Source: Polyangiaceae bacterium
GTDB lineage: Bacteria; Myxococcota_A; Polyangia; Polyangiales; Polyangiaceae
DNA length: 64,000 nucleotides
Reading direction: 5' to 3'
NCBI GenBank assembly: GCA_041389725.1
Contig: JAWKRG010000008.1
Coordinates: 124,001-188,000, forward strand
Shown here: positions 8,765 to 16,467 of the stretch, piece after piece
Layout of the letters: each line of letters opens with the position of its first letter
How positions within the stretch are numbered: the first letter of the stretch is position 1
Translations under genes and position numbers: made by a program
Notes under the pieces: generated by a model
Told to the model about the DNA's origin: nothing
Database searches by the model: none
What the model saw: the letters and a program-made list of their open reading frames with translations, nothing else

Positions 8765-10027
8765 ATGGCCCTGTCACTGCCTGAGGTGCCGCCGACCGCC
8801 GGCCTTCTCGACCGCTACCGGCATGTGCGTGCCGTCAGCGAGGCGTTGTGCGCGCCCCTGTCCAAGGAAGACATGGTGGTGCAGTCCATGCCCGACGTCA
8901 GTCCGACGAAGTGGCACCTGGCCCACGTCTCCTGGTTCTTCGAAACCTTGGTGTTGCGCGAGCACGTGGCCGAGTACCGACCGCTCGACCCTGCCTACGA
9001 GGTGCTGTTCAATTCCTACTACAACAGCATTGGGGAGCAGTTCCCACGATCGCGTCGCGGTCTTCTGTCCCGCCCGGGAGTAGACGAAGTTCTCGAGTAT
9101 CGTGCCCGCGTCGACGCGCACATGCATCGCCTATTGGAGCGTGGTGTCGACGACGCTCTGGCCAAGGTCGTGGAAGTGGGGCTGCACCACGAGATGCAAC
9201 ACCAAGAACTGTTGCTGATGGATATTCTCCATGTTCTGGCACAAAACCCACTGGCGCCCGCGTACTTGGACGAGCAGCTGCCGCGCGGCCAGTCGCCAGC
9301 AGCGCTGGAATTCGAAGGTATCGCAGGGGGCCTGGTGGAGATCGGACACGCCGGGGATGGGTTCTGCTTCGACAACGAAGGACCAAGACACAAAGTCTGG
9401 CTCGACGACTTCGCGCTTGGTCGGCGACTGGTCACGAACGGTGAGTATCTGGAGTTCATCGTCGACGGCGGCTACGAGCGCCCGCTGCTGTGGCTTTCAG
9501 ATGGCTTTGCGTGGGTGCGCCAGGAACACGTCGCAGCGCCAGCATACTGGCGCAAGCAGAGGGGCGAATGGTTCGAGTTCGGGCTCCACGGCCTGGCGCC
9601 CGTCGATCCCGCTCTGCCGGTCTGTCACCTCAGCTACTACGAAGCAGATGCATTCGCGACTTGGGCTGGAGCGCGCCTGCCAACCGAGGCCGAGTGGGAG
9701 CACGCCAGCGCTGGCGCGAACTCGCGCGGCACGTACATGAGTTCATTGCGGCTTCACCCGCGGCCGGCCGACCTAGAAGACCGACTGCAACAGCTGTTCG
9801 GCGACGTTTGGGAATGGACGCAGAGCGCATATGCGCCGTACCCAGGTTTTGCCCCGGCCTCCGGCGCCCTTGGCGAGTACAACGGCAAGTTCATGGCGAA
9901 TCAACTGGTGCTGCGCGGCGGCGCATGCGTCACGCCGCCAGGGCACGTGCGCGGGAGCTATCGCAACTTCTACTACCCCCACCAGCGCTGGATGTTCTCC
10001 GGTTTGCGCCTGGCGCGGGGCGCCTAA
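8765..10027 (+). CDS. egtB: Ergothioneine biosynthesis protein EgtB (sulfoxide synthase)
   Basis: EgtB is a non-haem iron enzyme that joins gamma-glutamylcysteine or cysteine to hercynine with O2, forming a sulfoxide on the route to ergothioneine. The 420-residue product has the N-terminal DinB_2 domain with WHLAH (His51) and HHEMQHQE (His142 and His146), matching the three iron ligands of characterised EgtB. It also has the C-terminal FGE-type domain with GDVWEWT, LRGGAC and GLRLARG near the end. The ATG at 8765 gives the family start (seven residues shorter than the longest frame). No EgtD methyltransferase or EgtC/EgtE gene lies nearby, so the partner enzymes must be elsewhere or absent. 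Confidence 0.92.
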   Translation: MALSLPEVPPTAGLLDRYRHVRAVSEALCAPLSKEDMVVQSMPDVSPTKWHLAHVSWFFETLVLREHVAEYRPLDPAYEVLFNSYYNSIGEQFPRSRRGLLSRPGVDEVLEYRARVDAHMHRLLERGVDDALAKVVEVGLHHEMQHQELLLMDILHVLAQNPLAPAYLDEQLPRGQSPAALEFEGIAGGLVEIGHAGDGFCFDNEGPRHKVWLDDFALGRRLVTNGEYLEFIVDGGYERPLLWLSDGFAWVRQEHVAAPAYWRKQRGEWFEFGLHGLAPVDPALPVCHLSYYEADAFATWAGARLPTEAEWEHASAGANSRGTYMSSLRLHPRPADLEDRLQQLFGDVWEWTQSAYAPYPGFAPASGALGEYNGKFMANQLVLRGGACVTPPGHVRGSYRNFYYPHQRWMFSGLRLARGA

Positions 10028-10037
10028 AACATCGCGC

Positions 10038-10628
10038 TCAGAACTTTGCTGCTTGGTCGAAGCGAGTCGAGAAGACGAACTCGCTCTGTGGCTGGCGACG
10101 GCGCGGGGCGACCTCGAAGTCGCGCGCCTCGCCGTCGAGGGAAGCCACGGGGGCTGCATAGCCGAGGGCCATCACTGCCATCGGTGTCACGGTCGCCGGC
10201 AGGGCGTAGAGCTCACGCACCTTGTCCACGGAAAAGCCGCCCATCTGGTGAGCGGAGATGCCGCGACATTGCGCCTCGAGTACGAGCTGGGCCATGGCCT
10301 GTCCCACGTCGTATTGCGCCCACCTATTGGGGCGCCCATCGAGCTTGAACTGCTCGACGGCCAGGGACAGCACCAAAGCCTGTGCTTCCTTGGCCCATGC
10401 CTGATTCTGCTCTACCAAGCACGCGAGTAGCCCGGCGAATGCCTCACCGTCAGCGCGGCGCGCCACCATGAAGCGCCAGGGCTGCTCGTTGAAGCACGAG
10501 GGAGCCCAGCGCGCCGCCTCGAACAGGGCTTGCAGATCTGTATCGCCAATGGGGCGCTCGCTGAAGGATCGAGGGCTGCGTCGCGACGCCATGGGATCGT
10601 GCAAGGTCGTGGGGTTCGTGTCGGACAT
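10038..10628 (-). CDS. Nitroreductase family flavoprotein
   Basis: The 196-residue product has the nitroreductase-fold FMN-binding signature near the N-terminus (RRSPRSFSERPI, then ARWAPSCFNEQPWRF). Basic and Ser residues there normally hold the FMN phosphate. The C-terminal Gly-rich MAVMALGYAAPV segment is also typical. Members reduce nitro groups or quinones with NAD(P)H, usually as dimers; the natural substrate cannot be told. The ATG at 10628 is chosen because the family start (DPMASRRSPRSF) follows directly, while the longer frame adds an Arg/Pro-rich stretch with no similarity. It lies tail-to-tail with egtB, 10 bp apart. Confidence 0.85.
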   Translation of the reverse strand: MSDTNPTTLHDPMASRRSPRSFSERPIGDTDLQALFEAARWAPSCFNEQPWRFMVARRADGEAFAGLLACLVEQNQAWAKEAQALVLSLAVEQFKLDGRPNRWAQYDVGQAMAQLVLEAQCRGISAHQMGGFSVDKVRELYALPATVTPMAVMALGYAAPVASLDGEARDFEVAPRRRQPQSEFVFSTRFDQAAKF

Positions 10629-10711
10629 GATGCTGAGACTCTGGGGCAAGGCGGGCGCGGACGAAAGGGGGTCGCTGCGAGAAGGCCGCGTTCCGGCGCT
10701 GGAACGCGGTC

Positions 10712-11428
10712 TCACCGGGGCGGATGGAACTCGGCGACTTGGTCCAGGGGCTTGCGGGCGAGGTCTGGGACCCGAGCGTCCGCCGCAGGGAATCCGATGG
10801 GGAACAGGATGTACGGCTTTTCGTTGTCGGGGCGGCGGAGCAGCGTACGTAGGAATCCCATGGGGCTCGGGGTGTGCGTCAACGTGCACAGGCCCATCTG
10901 GTGCAGCGCGCTGATGAACAGGCCGCAGGCGATGCCGACGCTCTCTTTGACGTAGTAGTTCTTGCGCGGGCGGCCGTCAGCGTGAAAGCCGGAAGTCTCT
11001 TCGAACACGACGACCAGCCAGGGAGCGATCTCGAGAAAGGGCTTTTCCCAAGTGGTGCCGAAGGGGGCCAGGGCCTCGAGCCAGTCGTCGGGCATGCGTT
11101 CCTCGTAGGACTTCTTCTCTTCTGCCTCGGCCGCGATGCGGATCTCCCGCTTGAGAGTCACATCTTCGATTGCGACGAAGCGCCACGGCTGTCGGTGCGC
11201 GCCGCTCGGCGCGGTGCTCGCGGCACGAATGGCCCATTCGATGGCCTCTCGTGGCACCGAGTCGGGCGCGAAAGCGCGACAGCTGCGCCGCGCGTTCATC
11301 AGTTCGAAGTGCCGCTTGCCGCGCTCGACCAGCACGGGACCCGGCACTTTGGGCATGCGGTAGTCGACGAAGGGGAAGTCCGGACGGGAGTCGGAGCGCA
11401 TGAATGGTTTGTACCCCAAGCGCAGCAT
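10712..11428 (-). CDS. Iodotyrosine deiodinase-like flavoprotein (IYD/nitroreductase superfamily)
   Basis: The 238-residue protein follows the iodotyrosine deiodinase pattern rather than ordinary nitroreductases. It has RRSCRAFAPDSVP, TAPSGAHRQPW (FMN contacts), YYVKESVGIACGL and the C-terminal PDLARKPLDQV. The substrate-gripping residues of human IYD (Glu157, Tyr161, Lys182) line up with Glu104, Tyr108 and Lys129 here, with identical Glu-x3-Tyr spacing and W-x-K context. Such bacterial enzymes can reductively remove halogen from halotyrosines. The ATG at 11428 gives the usual start. It is divergent from the 11450 gene with 21 bp between, and lies 83 bp upstream of another nitroreductase on the same strand. 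True substrate is unproven. Confidence 0.87.
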   Translation of the reverse strand: MLRLGYKPFMRSDSRPDFPFVDYRMPKVPGPVLVERGKRHFELMNARRSCRAFAPDSVPREAIEWAIRAASTAPSGAHRQPWRFVAIEDVTLKREIRIAAEAEEKKSYEERMPDDWLEALAPFGTTWEKPFLEIAPWLVVVFEETSGFHADGRPRKNYYVKESVGIACGLFISALHQMGLCTLTHTPSPMGFLRTLLRRPDNEKPYILFPIGFPAADARVPDLARKPLDQVAEFHPPR

Positions 11429-11449
11429 GATGCACTCTAGAATCCCGCC

Positions 11450-11971
11450 GTGGAGCCGAGCCCCGCTCACAGCCGCGCCGAGCCGCCGCCGCCTCGTCGC
11501 CTGTCGGTGACCTTGGGAATTCTATTCGTCGTCGGTCTGCTCGCGTTCACGGCGGTGACGCTGACGCGGGAGCGTCCAGCGCCGCTGCCCCCAGGGCTCG
11601 TGGGTCTGCGCTTCGGCATGACGGAAATGGAGATCACGACTCAATTCCCAGACGTCGCGCGAAGAAAAGGGAAACTGGTTCGCGAAACGGTAGCCTTCGA
11701 GCATCGCGCGCTGTGCGAGCTGCCCCTCGACGGCGAAGGTCGTCTGTCGCGCGTGACCTGCCACGTGGCCGTCCACGGGAAGGACGACGAGGCGATGCGG
11801 CAGGCTGCGGGCAAGGCGTTGGCGGTAGCGCGGAGTGTGTACGGCAAAGAGAGTCGAAGCGAGCCCTTGCGCTGGGTGTGGATCGGCACCGAAAGCGTGC
11901 TGACCATCCGGCTGGATGCGGCGGCGGGGGAGCTGTGGATCGAAGCAGACCCCCTGGCGAGTGGGCCTTGA
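11450..11971 (+). CDS. Single-pass membrane protein of unknown function
   Basis: The 173-residue product has a Pro-rich cytoplasmic N-terminus, one transmembrane helix at about 19-39 (LSVTLGILFVVGLLAFTAVT) and a soluble C-terminal domain with FGMTEMEITTQFPDV near 55-70 and two cysteines (ALCELPL and VTCHV). FGMT-type openings recall small ligand-binding modules seen in secreted proteins of unknown function, but I cannot assign a family. The GTG start at 11450 is weakly supported. It sits head-to-head with the IYD-like gene. Confidence 0.6.
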   Translation: MEPSPAHSRAEPPPPRRLSVTLGILFVVGLLAFTAVTLTRERPAPLPPGLVGLRFGMTEMEITTQFPDVARRKGKLVRETVAFEHRALCELPLDGEGRLSRVTCHVAVHGKDDEAMRQAAGKALAVARSVYGKESRSEPLRWVWIGTESVLTIRLDAAAGELWIEADPLASGP

Positions 11972-12027
11972 CCCGTTCGCCACTTGGCGGATGCGCGAGC
12001 GGGGCCTGGCGAGTATATTCCGCGATC

Positions 12028-13377
12028 ATGCGTCGACTTTCCTGGCTTGGGCTTGGTTCCGTGGCTTGCCTCGCGCTTTTCGCGGCGTGCGGCGGGGAAG
12101 GGGATCCCGAAGTGGTGACGGGTACCGGCGGCGGATTCGGAGTCGGGGGAGACGGCGGAGCGGGCGCTTCGAGTGGTGGCTTCGGTAATCTGGGTGGCAG
12201 CGGCAACTCCGGTGCAGTCGCGGGCGGTGGCGGGGCCAGCGGAAGCTCGGGAGCCAGCGGTAGCTCGGGCAGTGGCGGCGGCGTGGACGCCAGTATCGAC
12301 GTGGAGGACGCCGGACTCCCGGACGTCAACTTCTACTACGACGGACCGACGGACACGGGCTTTGGGGACGCCTGCGCAGAGACCACCGTCACCGCCACGC
12401 TGAAGCCGCTGGACATGTACGTGATGCTCGACCGCTCCGGTTCCATGAGCGAGCCGGGATTCGCGTGGTACGCGGACGCCTCGGACTGCAACGTCGGCAG
12501 TCCCATCGTGGACAGCAAGTGGTGCCGCGCGGTCAACGCTCTGGGTCAGTACTTCCAGTCCAGCGCCGCCGCCAACAACAAGGCCGCACTGCAGTACTTT
12601 CCGCGTCAGGGCGTGGCCACCTGTCCCGGCACTGGCTACGGCACGCCAGCGGTCGGACTCACGAACCTACCTTCGCCGGCGAACGGTGGACTGATCACGT
12701 CACTCAACGCCGAAGCGCCAAAAGGGACCTATACGCCGACCCACGACGCCATTCTCGGGCTCAACGCGTTCACGGCGACCGCCAAGACGCCAAATCGCGA
12801 AATGATCAGCATTCTGATCACCGATGGAAAGCCCAATAGCTGTCCGATCAACACCGAGAGTGGCTTGGCAGCGCTCCTCACCGCCCACTTCACCGCCACG
12901 GGGATCCCCACCTACGTGATCGGCATGACCGGCGCGACCTTCTCGGCGCTGGAGGTGATCGCGAAGGGCGGTGGGACCAAGAGTCACCCCGACAAGGTCG
13001 GAACCTTGAACGATACCTGCGGTGACGGTGCAGGTCCCTGCAACCACTGGAACGTTGGCAACGGTGATCCCAACGTGTTCGTCGAAGCGCTCAAGGCCAT
13101 TCAGCAACAGGCCGTGGGCTGCAGCATGACCATTCCGAAGCCCTCGCAGGGCGCTCCGGATTGGAGCCAGGTGAAGATTGAGTACCTGCCTGGCGGCAAC
13201 CCACCGCCCCAGAGCATTCCGAAGAAGGACAACGCCTCGCAATGCACGGGCGATGGTTGGTACTACGACAACAACGCCAGCCCAACTCAGGTCAACTTGT
13301 GCCCCACGACCTGCACGACGGTGCAGGCCGACCCCAAGGCCAAGATCGACCTCCTGCTCGGCTGCCTCGGCAGCTGA
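12028..13377 (+). CDS. VWA-domain lipoprotein
   Basis: The 449-residue product has a lipoprotein signal (CLALFAACGG, Cys21), a Gly/Ser-rich spacer to about residue 85, and a von Willebrand factor A domain from about 120. The metal-binding MIDAS motif is DRSGS at 135-139, with the supporting strand SILITDGKPNSC further on. Cysteines after the VWA core (VNLCPTTC, LLGCLGS) suggest disulfides at the surface. VWA domains bind protein partners through a metal ion; the partner here is unknown. The ATG at 12028 fits the signal peptide. The last 17 bases and the following 64 bp form a 29-bp tandem repeat. Confidence 0.85.
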   Translation: MRRLSWLGLGSVACLALFAACGGEGDPEVVTGTGGGFGVGGDGGAGASSGGFGNLGGSGNSGAVAGGGGASGSSGASGSSGSGGGVDASIDVEDAGLPDVNFYYDGPTDTGFGDACAETTVTATLKPLDMYVMLDRSGSMSEPGFAWYADASDCNVGSPIVDSKWCRAVNALGQYFQSSAAANNKAALQYFPRQGVATCPGTGYGTPAVGLTNLPSPANGGLITSLNAEAPKGTYTPTHDAILGLNAFTATAKTPNREMISILITDGKPNSCPINTESGLAALLTAHFTATGIPTYVIGMTGATFSALEVIAKGGGTKSHPDKVGTLNDTCGDGAGPCNHWNVGNGDPNVFVEALKAIQQQAVGCSMTIPKPSQGAPDWSQVKIEYLPGGNPPPQSIPKKDNASQCTGDGWYYDNNASPTQVNLCPTTCTTVQADPKAKIDLLLGCLGS

Positions 13378-13442
13378 AGTGTCTCCCCGGCTGCCTCGGC
13401 AGCTGAAGTGTCTCCCCGGCTGCCTGGGCAGCTGAACCGTCT
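13361..13442 (+). repeat. 29-bp tandem repeat spanning the 3' end of the VWA gene
   Basis: A 29-bp unit (GCTGCCTCGGCAGCTGAAGT followed by GTCTCCCCG) occurs perfectly at 13361-13389 and 13390-13418, with a third diverged, incomplete copy at 13419-13442. The first copy contains the last codons and stop of the VWA gene. Each unit holds a short GCTGCC/GGCAGC inverted repeat. There is no T-run, so it does not look like an intrinsic terminator. Confidence 0.9.
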
Positions 13443-13462
13443 GGTCGACGGCGCGCTACACG

Positions 13463-15559
13463 TCAAGCGGCGTCGGGCTCGGTGTCATGGAAGCGACCGT
13501 AGTCGATCATCAGCCGCCCATCTTCCAGTTCGCTGATCACGTCCACGAAGTGGTGCCGCAAGCGAATGTCTTCTGGCGCGTAGACATGGCGCGCATAGAT
13601 GGTCTGACCGTAGGTGCCGTCGTGTGCCATCAAGGTCACCACCACGGAGGTGATGGGCAAGTTGGGATTGTCGAAGTCCATGCCGAACAGCGGGCTCTGC
13701 TCGTCGATCACGTGCATGATGCTCCAACTGAGCAAGAACATCGGCGTGCGCGCGCGAGCGAGGGTCAGATCTCTCAGCCGGCGCAGGTGATGCCCCTCGG
13801 GGCTGATTTCGTCGAGGAGCACCGTGAGGGTGACCGTGGCGTCCACCACTTCGTTGCCCCGAGCGTTGCCTGCGCGCAGCATCAGGGTGGGTTGGCCGTC
13901 CATGGTGGTCAGCACCAGCGAACGCGAGAACAGTACGCTGGAGCGCGGTCGGCTGGCCTTGGCGAACACTAGCCCCGTTGCGAGCGCAACGCTGATCAAC
14001 CCGACAGCGGCCTCTGCCGTGACCACCGCATCGCCCCAAGGGCTGCCCGGCGACAAGGTGCCGTAGCCGATGGTGGAGAAGGTCTGCACGCTGAAGAAGA
14101 ACGCCGTGGAGAAGCGAGGGACCCCTGGATGCCCGTGGATGGCACCGGGCTCCAACATGAAGAGAGCAGCGAACATCACGTTCGCCGCGATGAAGCAAAA
14201 TGCCAAAGCGACGAACACCCGCGTCCAGCTGCCCTCGATGAAGTAGAAGTAGATGTCGCGCCGCAGTTCGCTCGGCGTTCCCTTGCGCACCGTCTCGGAA
14301 ATCTGTCGTCGCAACCCGCGCGGACTGACGTCACCCGCAGCTGCGCGCTCCTTGGCGATCTCGCCCGTGGTTTTGGCGCCGAGTTCGCCATGCTGTGTCT
14401 CTTCCAGGGGCGCCATCATCATGTCGAAGGCGACCTGGGCCACGTTCACGGCGAGCACCAGCGCGAGGAATACGCCGCCGCTCATGCCGCCGCCGGCTGG
14501 CGCCAGCAAGAGCAGCACGAAAGCAGAGAAGATCCGCATGTTGACGCGGGCCCGATCGCTGAGTTCCGCCTGGCGTCGCTGGGTGACCGAGTCGATGGCA
14601 GCAACCGCGGCGTAGGCGAGAGCCAAGGAGCCCGCCAAGAGCCAGCGGTAGCCCGTCGGCGCTGGGGCATGCCAGTCGAAGTACACTGCCTTCTTCAAGG
14701 CGACGCCGACGGCGGTGACGCCGACTTGCAGGGGCAAGTGCCCGTAGAGCCAGACGATCCACTGGGCGCGTCCCTGTCGCACGTGGGAGCCCGCCACGTC
14801 GTCGAAGTACACCCACCACAGCCCGCAGGTGACGAGCAACACGATGCCCGCTTGGAAGTACAGGCTCAGCCCCGCGCCGCTCTCCGCCAAGCTGGACAGC
14901 ACTTTGACGAAGCTCTCGCCGAGCACGATCAGGGTGAGAAGCGCGTAGCGTTCCCCCAGGTGCTCGAAGTCGATGGGAAAGCGCTCGGCCAAGCTGCGCG
15001 ACTGCTTGCTCAGGGGCGAGCCGAGCACCAGCAACGCGGCAGCCCCCCACATGATGAACACCACCATGCCCGAGGCCCAGGCCGACGCGAGCCAGAGCAT
15101 GCCGCCAACACCGAAAACGGCGCCCCAATAGCGACTGTAGCTTCGGCCTTCGTCGGTTTGCGCGATGGCACGCAAGTACATGGCCAGCACCAAGAGCTGC
15201 GAGATGCCGGCGGCGGTGCTGAAGGCGACGGTCTTGCCTTCGAGCACCGTGGGCGCGCTGATGGCCATGCCACCGACGGCGAACATTTGAAAGAGCACCA
15301 AAGTGCGGTGCAGGAAGTCGTCGACGGTGAAGCGGTTCACGTAGAACGTGAACCCCGTCCAGGAAATCCAGAGCGGCACGAACATTGCGAAGAACGCGGC
15401 AAAGCCCGTGACCGTGACGTGCGAACTCAGGCCGTTGCCCAGCTGAATGAACGCCGCGACGAAGATCAGATCGTAGAACAGCTCCAGCCACGTCGCGCGC
15501 TTCTCCAGGCCGAGGGCAGGGCTATGCAGTGCAGGTTTGTGGAACCAGCGGCTGCGCAT
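13463..15559 (-). CDS. LtrA-family membrane domain fused to a KirBac-type potassium channel
   Basis: This single 698-residue frame joins two known membrane families. Residues about 15-385 match the low-temperature-requirement protein A family (WLELFYDLIFVAAF at 24-37, ERYALLTLIVLGES at about 204-216, many helices), whose biochemical role is poorly known. A charged linker (about 386-430) follows. The rest is an inward-rectifier potassium channel module: outer helix (about 447-470), pore helix FFFSVQTFSTIGYG with selectivity filter TIGYG at 496-500, inner helix (about 510-533) and a cytoplasmic Kir beta-sandwich (FSRSLVLTTMDGQPTLMLR, SWSIMHVIDEQSPL). All channel hallmarks are intact. It should form a K+-selective tetramer carrying LtrA domains. 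No frameshift or internal stop is seen. Confidence 0.92.
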   Translation of the reverse strand: MRSRWFHKPALHSPALGLEKRATWLELFYDLIFVAAFIQLGNGLSSHVTVTGFAAFFAMFVPLWISWTGFTFYVNRFTVDDFLHRTLVLFQMFAVGGMAISAPTVLEGKTVAFSTAAGISQLLVLAMYLRAIAQTDEGRSYSRYWGAVFGVGGMLWLASAWASGMVVFIMWGAAALLVLGSPLSKQSRSLAERFPIDFEHLGERYALLTLIVLGESFVKVLSSLAESGAGLSLYFQAGIVLLVTCGLWWVYFDDVAGSHVRQGRAQWIVWLYGHLPLQVGVTAVGVALKKAVYFDWHAPAPTGYRWLLAGSLALAYAAVAAIDSVTQRRQAELSDRARVNMRIFSAFVLLLLAPAGGGMSGGVFLALVLAVNVAQVAFDMMMAPLEETQHGELGAKTTGEIAKERAAAGDVSPRGLRRQISETVRKGTPSELRRDIYFYFIEGSWTRVFVALAFCFIAANVMFAALFMLEPGAIHGHPGVPRFSTAFFFSVQTFSTIGYGTLSPGSPWGDAVVTAEAAVGLISVALATGLVFAKASRPRSSVLFSRSLVLTTMDGQPTLMLRAGNARGNEVVDATVTLTVLLDEISPEGHHLRRLRDLTLARARTPMFLLSWSIMHVIDEQSPLFGMDFDNPNLPITSVVVTLMAHDGTYGQTIYARHVYAPEDIRLRHHFVDVISELEDGRLMIDYGRFHDTEPDAA

Positions 15560-15613
15560 GCCGCGAGGCTAGCAGGTGTTTCCCAGGGGATATAGCGGGA
15601 CGCCGCAGACCGG

Positions 15614-16381
15614 CTAGGGATCGCCGGTGAGCAGCAACGTCCACTGCTGATCGCAGCTGCCGGACTTGTGCGCCACCTCGATCACCACGTCGCGACTGTC
15701 GTCGTTGCCGCTGGCCACGGTGCCCTCGCCCCAGCTCACGGAGAAGGATTCGTTGGCGCCGGTGCCGCCTGAGTCGCTCTTGCCCGCCGCGGACAGCCCG
15801 CAGGGCGAGCTGTCGCTCGAGGTGTTCACGTAGGCGTAGATGTCCAGATCCTCGCCGCTCGGCACCGAGAGTGAGAGCTTCAGCTCTTCCTTCTCCCCGA
15901 TCACGCTGTGGTTGTCTTCGGTGATGCGCACGGTGATGAAGGTTGAGCCTTTGCCACTGATCGTGAGGGTACTCGGTCCTTCATCGCCGGTGAGGGAGCC
16001 TTTCGGGGTCGCGGTGCTGCAGCTGTTGGGTGCGCCGCACGTCCCGCTGCCGCCCGTCCCACCCGTTCCGCCACCGCCGGTGCCGGCTCCGCCAGTTCCA
16101 CCGCTGCTGGTGCCGCCACTGCTGGTGCCGCCACTGCTCGCGCCGCCGTTCCCAGCGCTTCCGGCCACGCCGCCCCCAGTGCCGCCCGAGGGGACCGCGC
16201 CAAATCCGCCTACTCCGGACGCGCCCGAACCTCCGCTGCCGGACGCTCCACCCGTACTCGTGCTCCCGGCGAAACCGGCATAGCCAGCGGAGCCTCCGGT
16301 GCCGAGGTCATCCACGGTTTCGCCCGTCGCACAGGCAAGCAGGGACAGTGACAAGACCGTCGGAACGGCAAGGGCTCGCAT
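15614..16381 (-). CDS. Predicted lipoprotein with Gly/Ser/Thr-rich spacer
   Basis: The 255-residue product has a lipoprotein signal (TVLSLSLLACATG, Cys about 17) followed by a long low-complexity spacer of GGTSSGG-type repeats (about 25-110). A C-terminal domain of about 130 residues contains GSTFITVRITEDNHSVIG, DLDIYAYVN and a paired Cys (SSPCGLS, GSCDQQWT). The DLDIYAYV pattern recalls pre-peptidase C-terminal-like beta domains that sit outside the cell, but this is tentative. ATG at 16381 is the first Met before the signal. Confidence 0.65.
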   Translation of the reverse strand: MRALAVPTVLSLSLLACATGETVDDLGTGGSAGYAGFAGSTSTGGASGSGGSGASGVGGFGAVPSGGTGGGVAGSAGNGGASSGGTSSGGTSSGGTGGAGTGGGGTGGTGGSGTCGAPNSCSTATPKGSLTGDEGPSTLTISGKGSTFITVRITEDNHSVIGEKEELKLSLSVPSGEDLDIYAYVNTSSDSSPCGLSAAGKSDSGGTGANESFSVSWGEGTVASGNDDSRDVVIEVAHKSGSCDQQWTLLLTGDP

Positions 16382-16467
16382 GTTCGGGATTCTAGCAGGC
16401 TCGGGACGCGTGCCGTAGGCGATTTCTGCAGGCGAGACCGTCGCGCGCGCTGGCGGTGGCGCTACCG

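Noticed and set aside
13361..13442. Intrinsic terminator at the end of the VWA gene
   Set aside because: The dyads are short and no T-tract follows.
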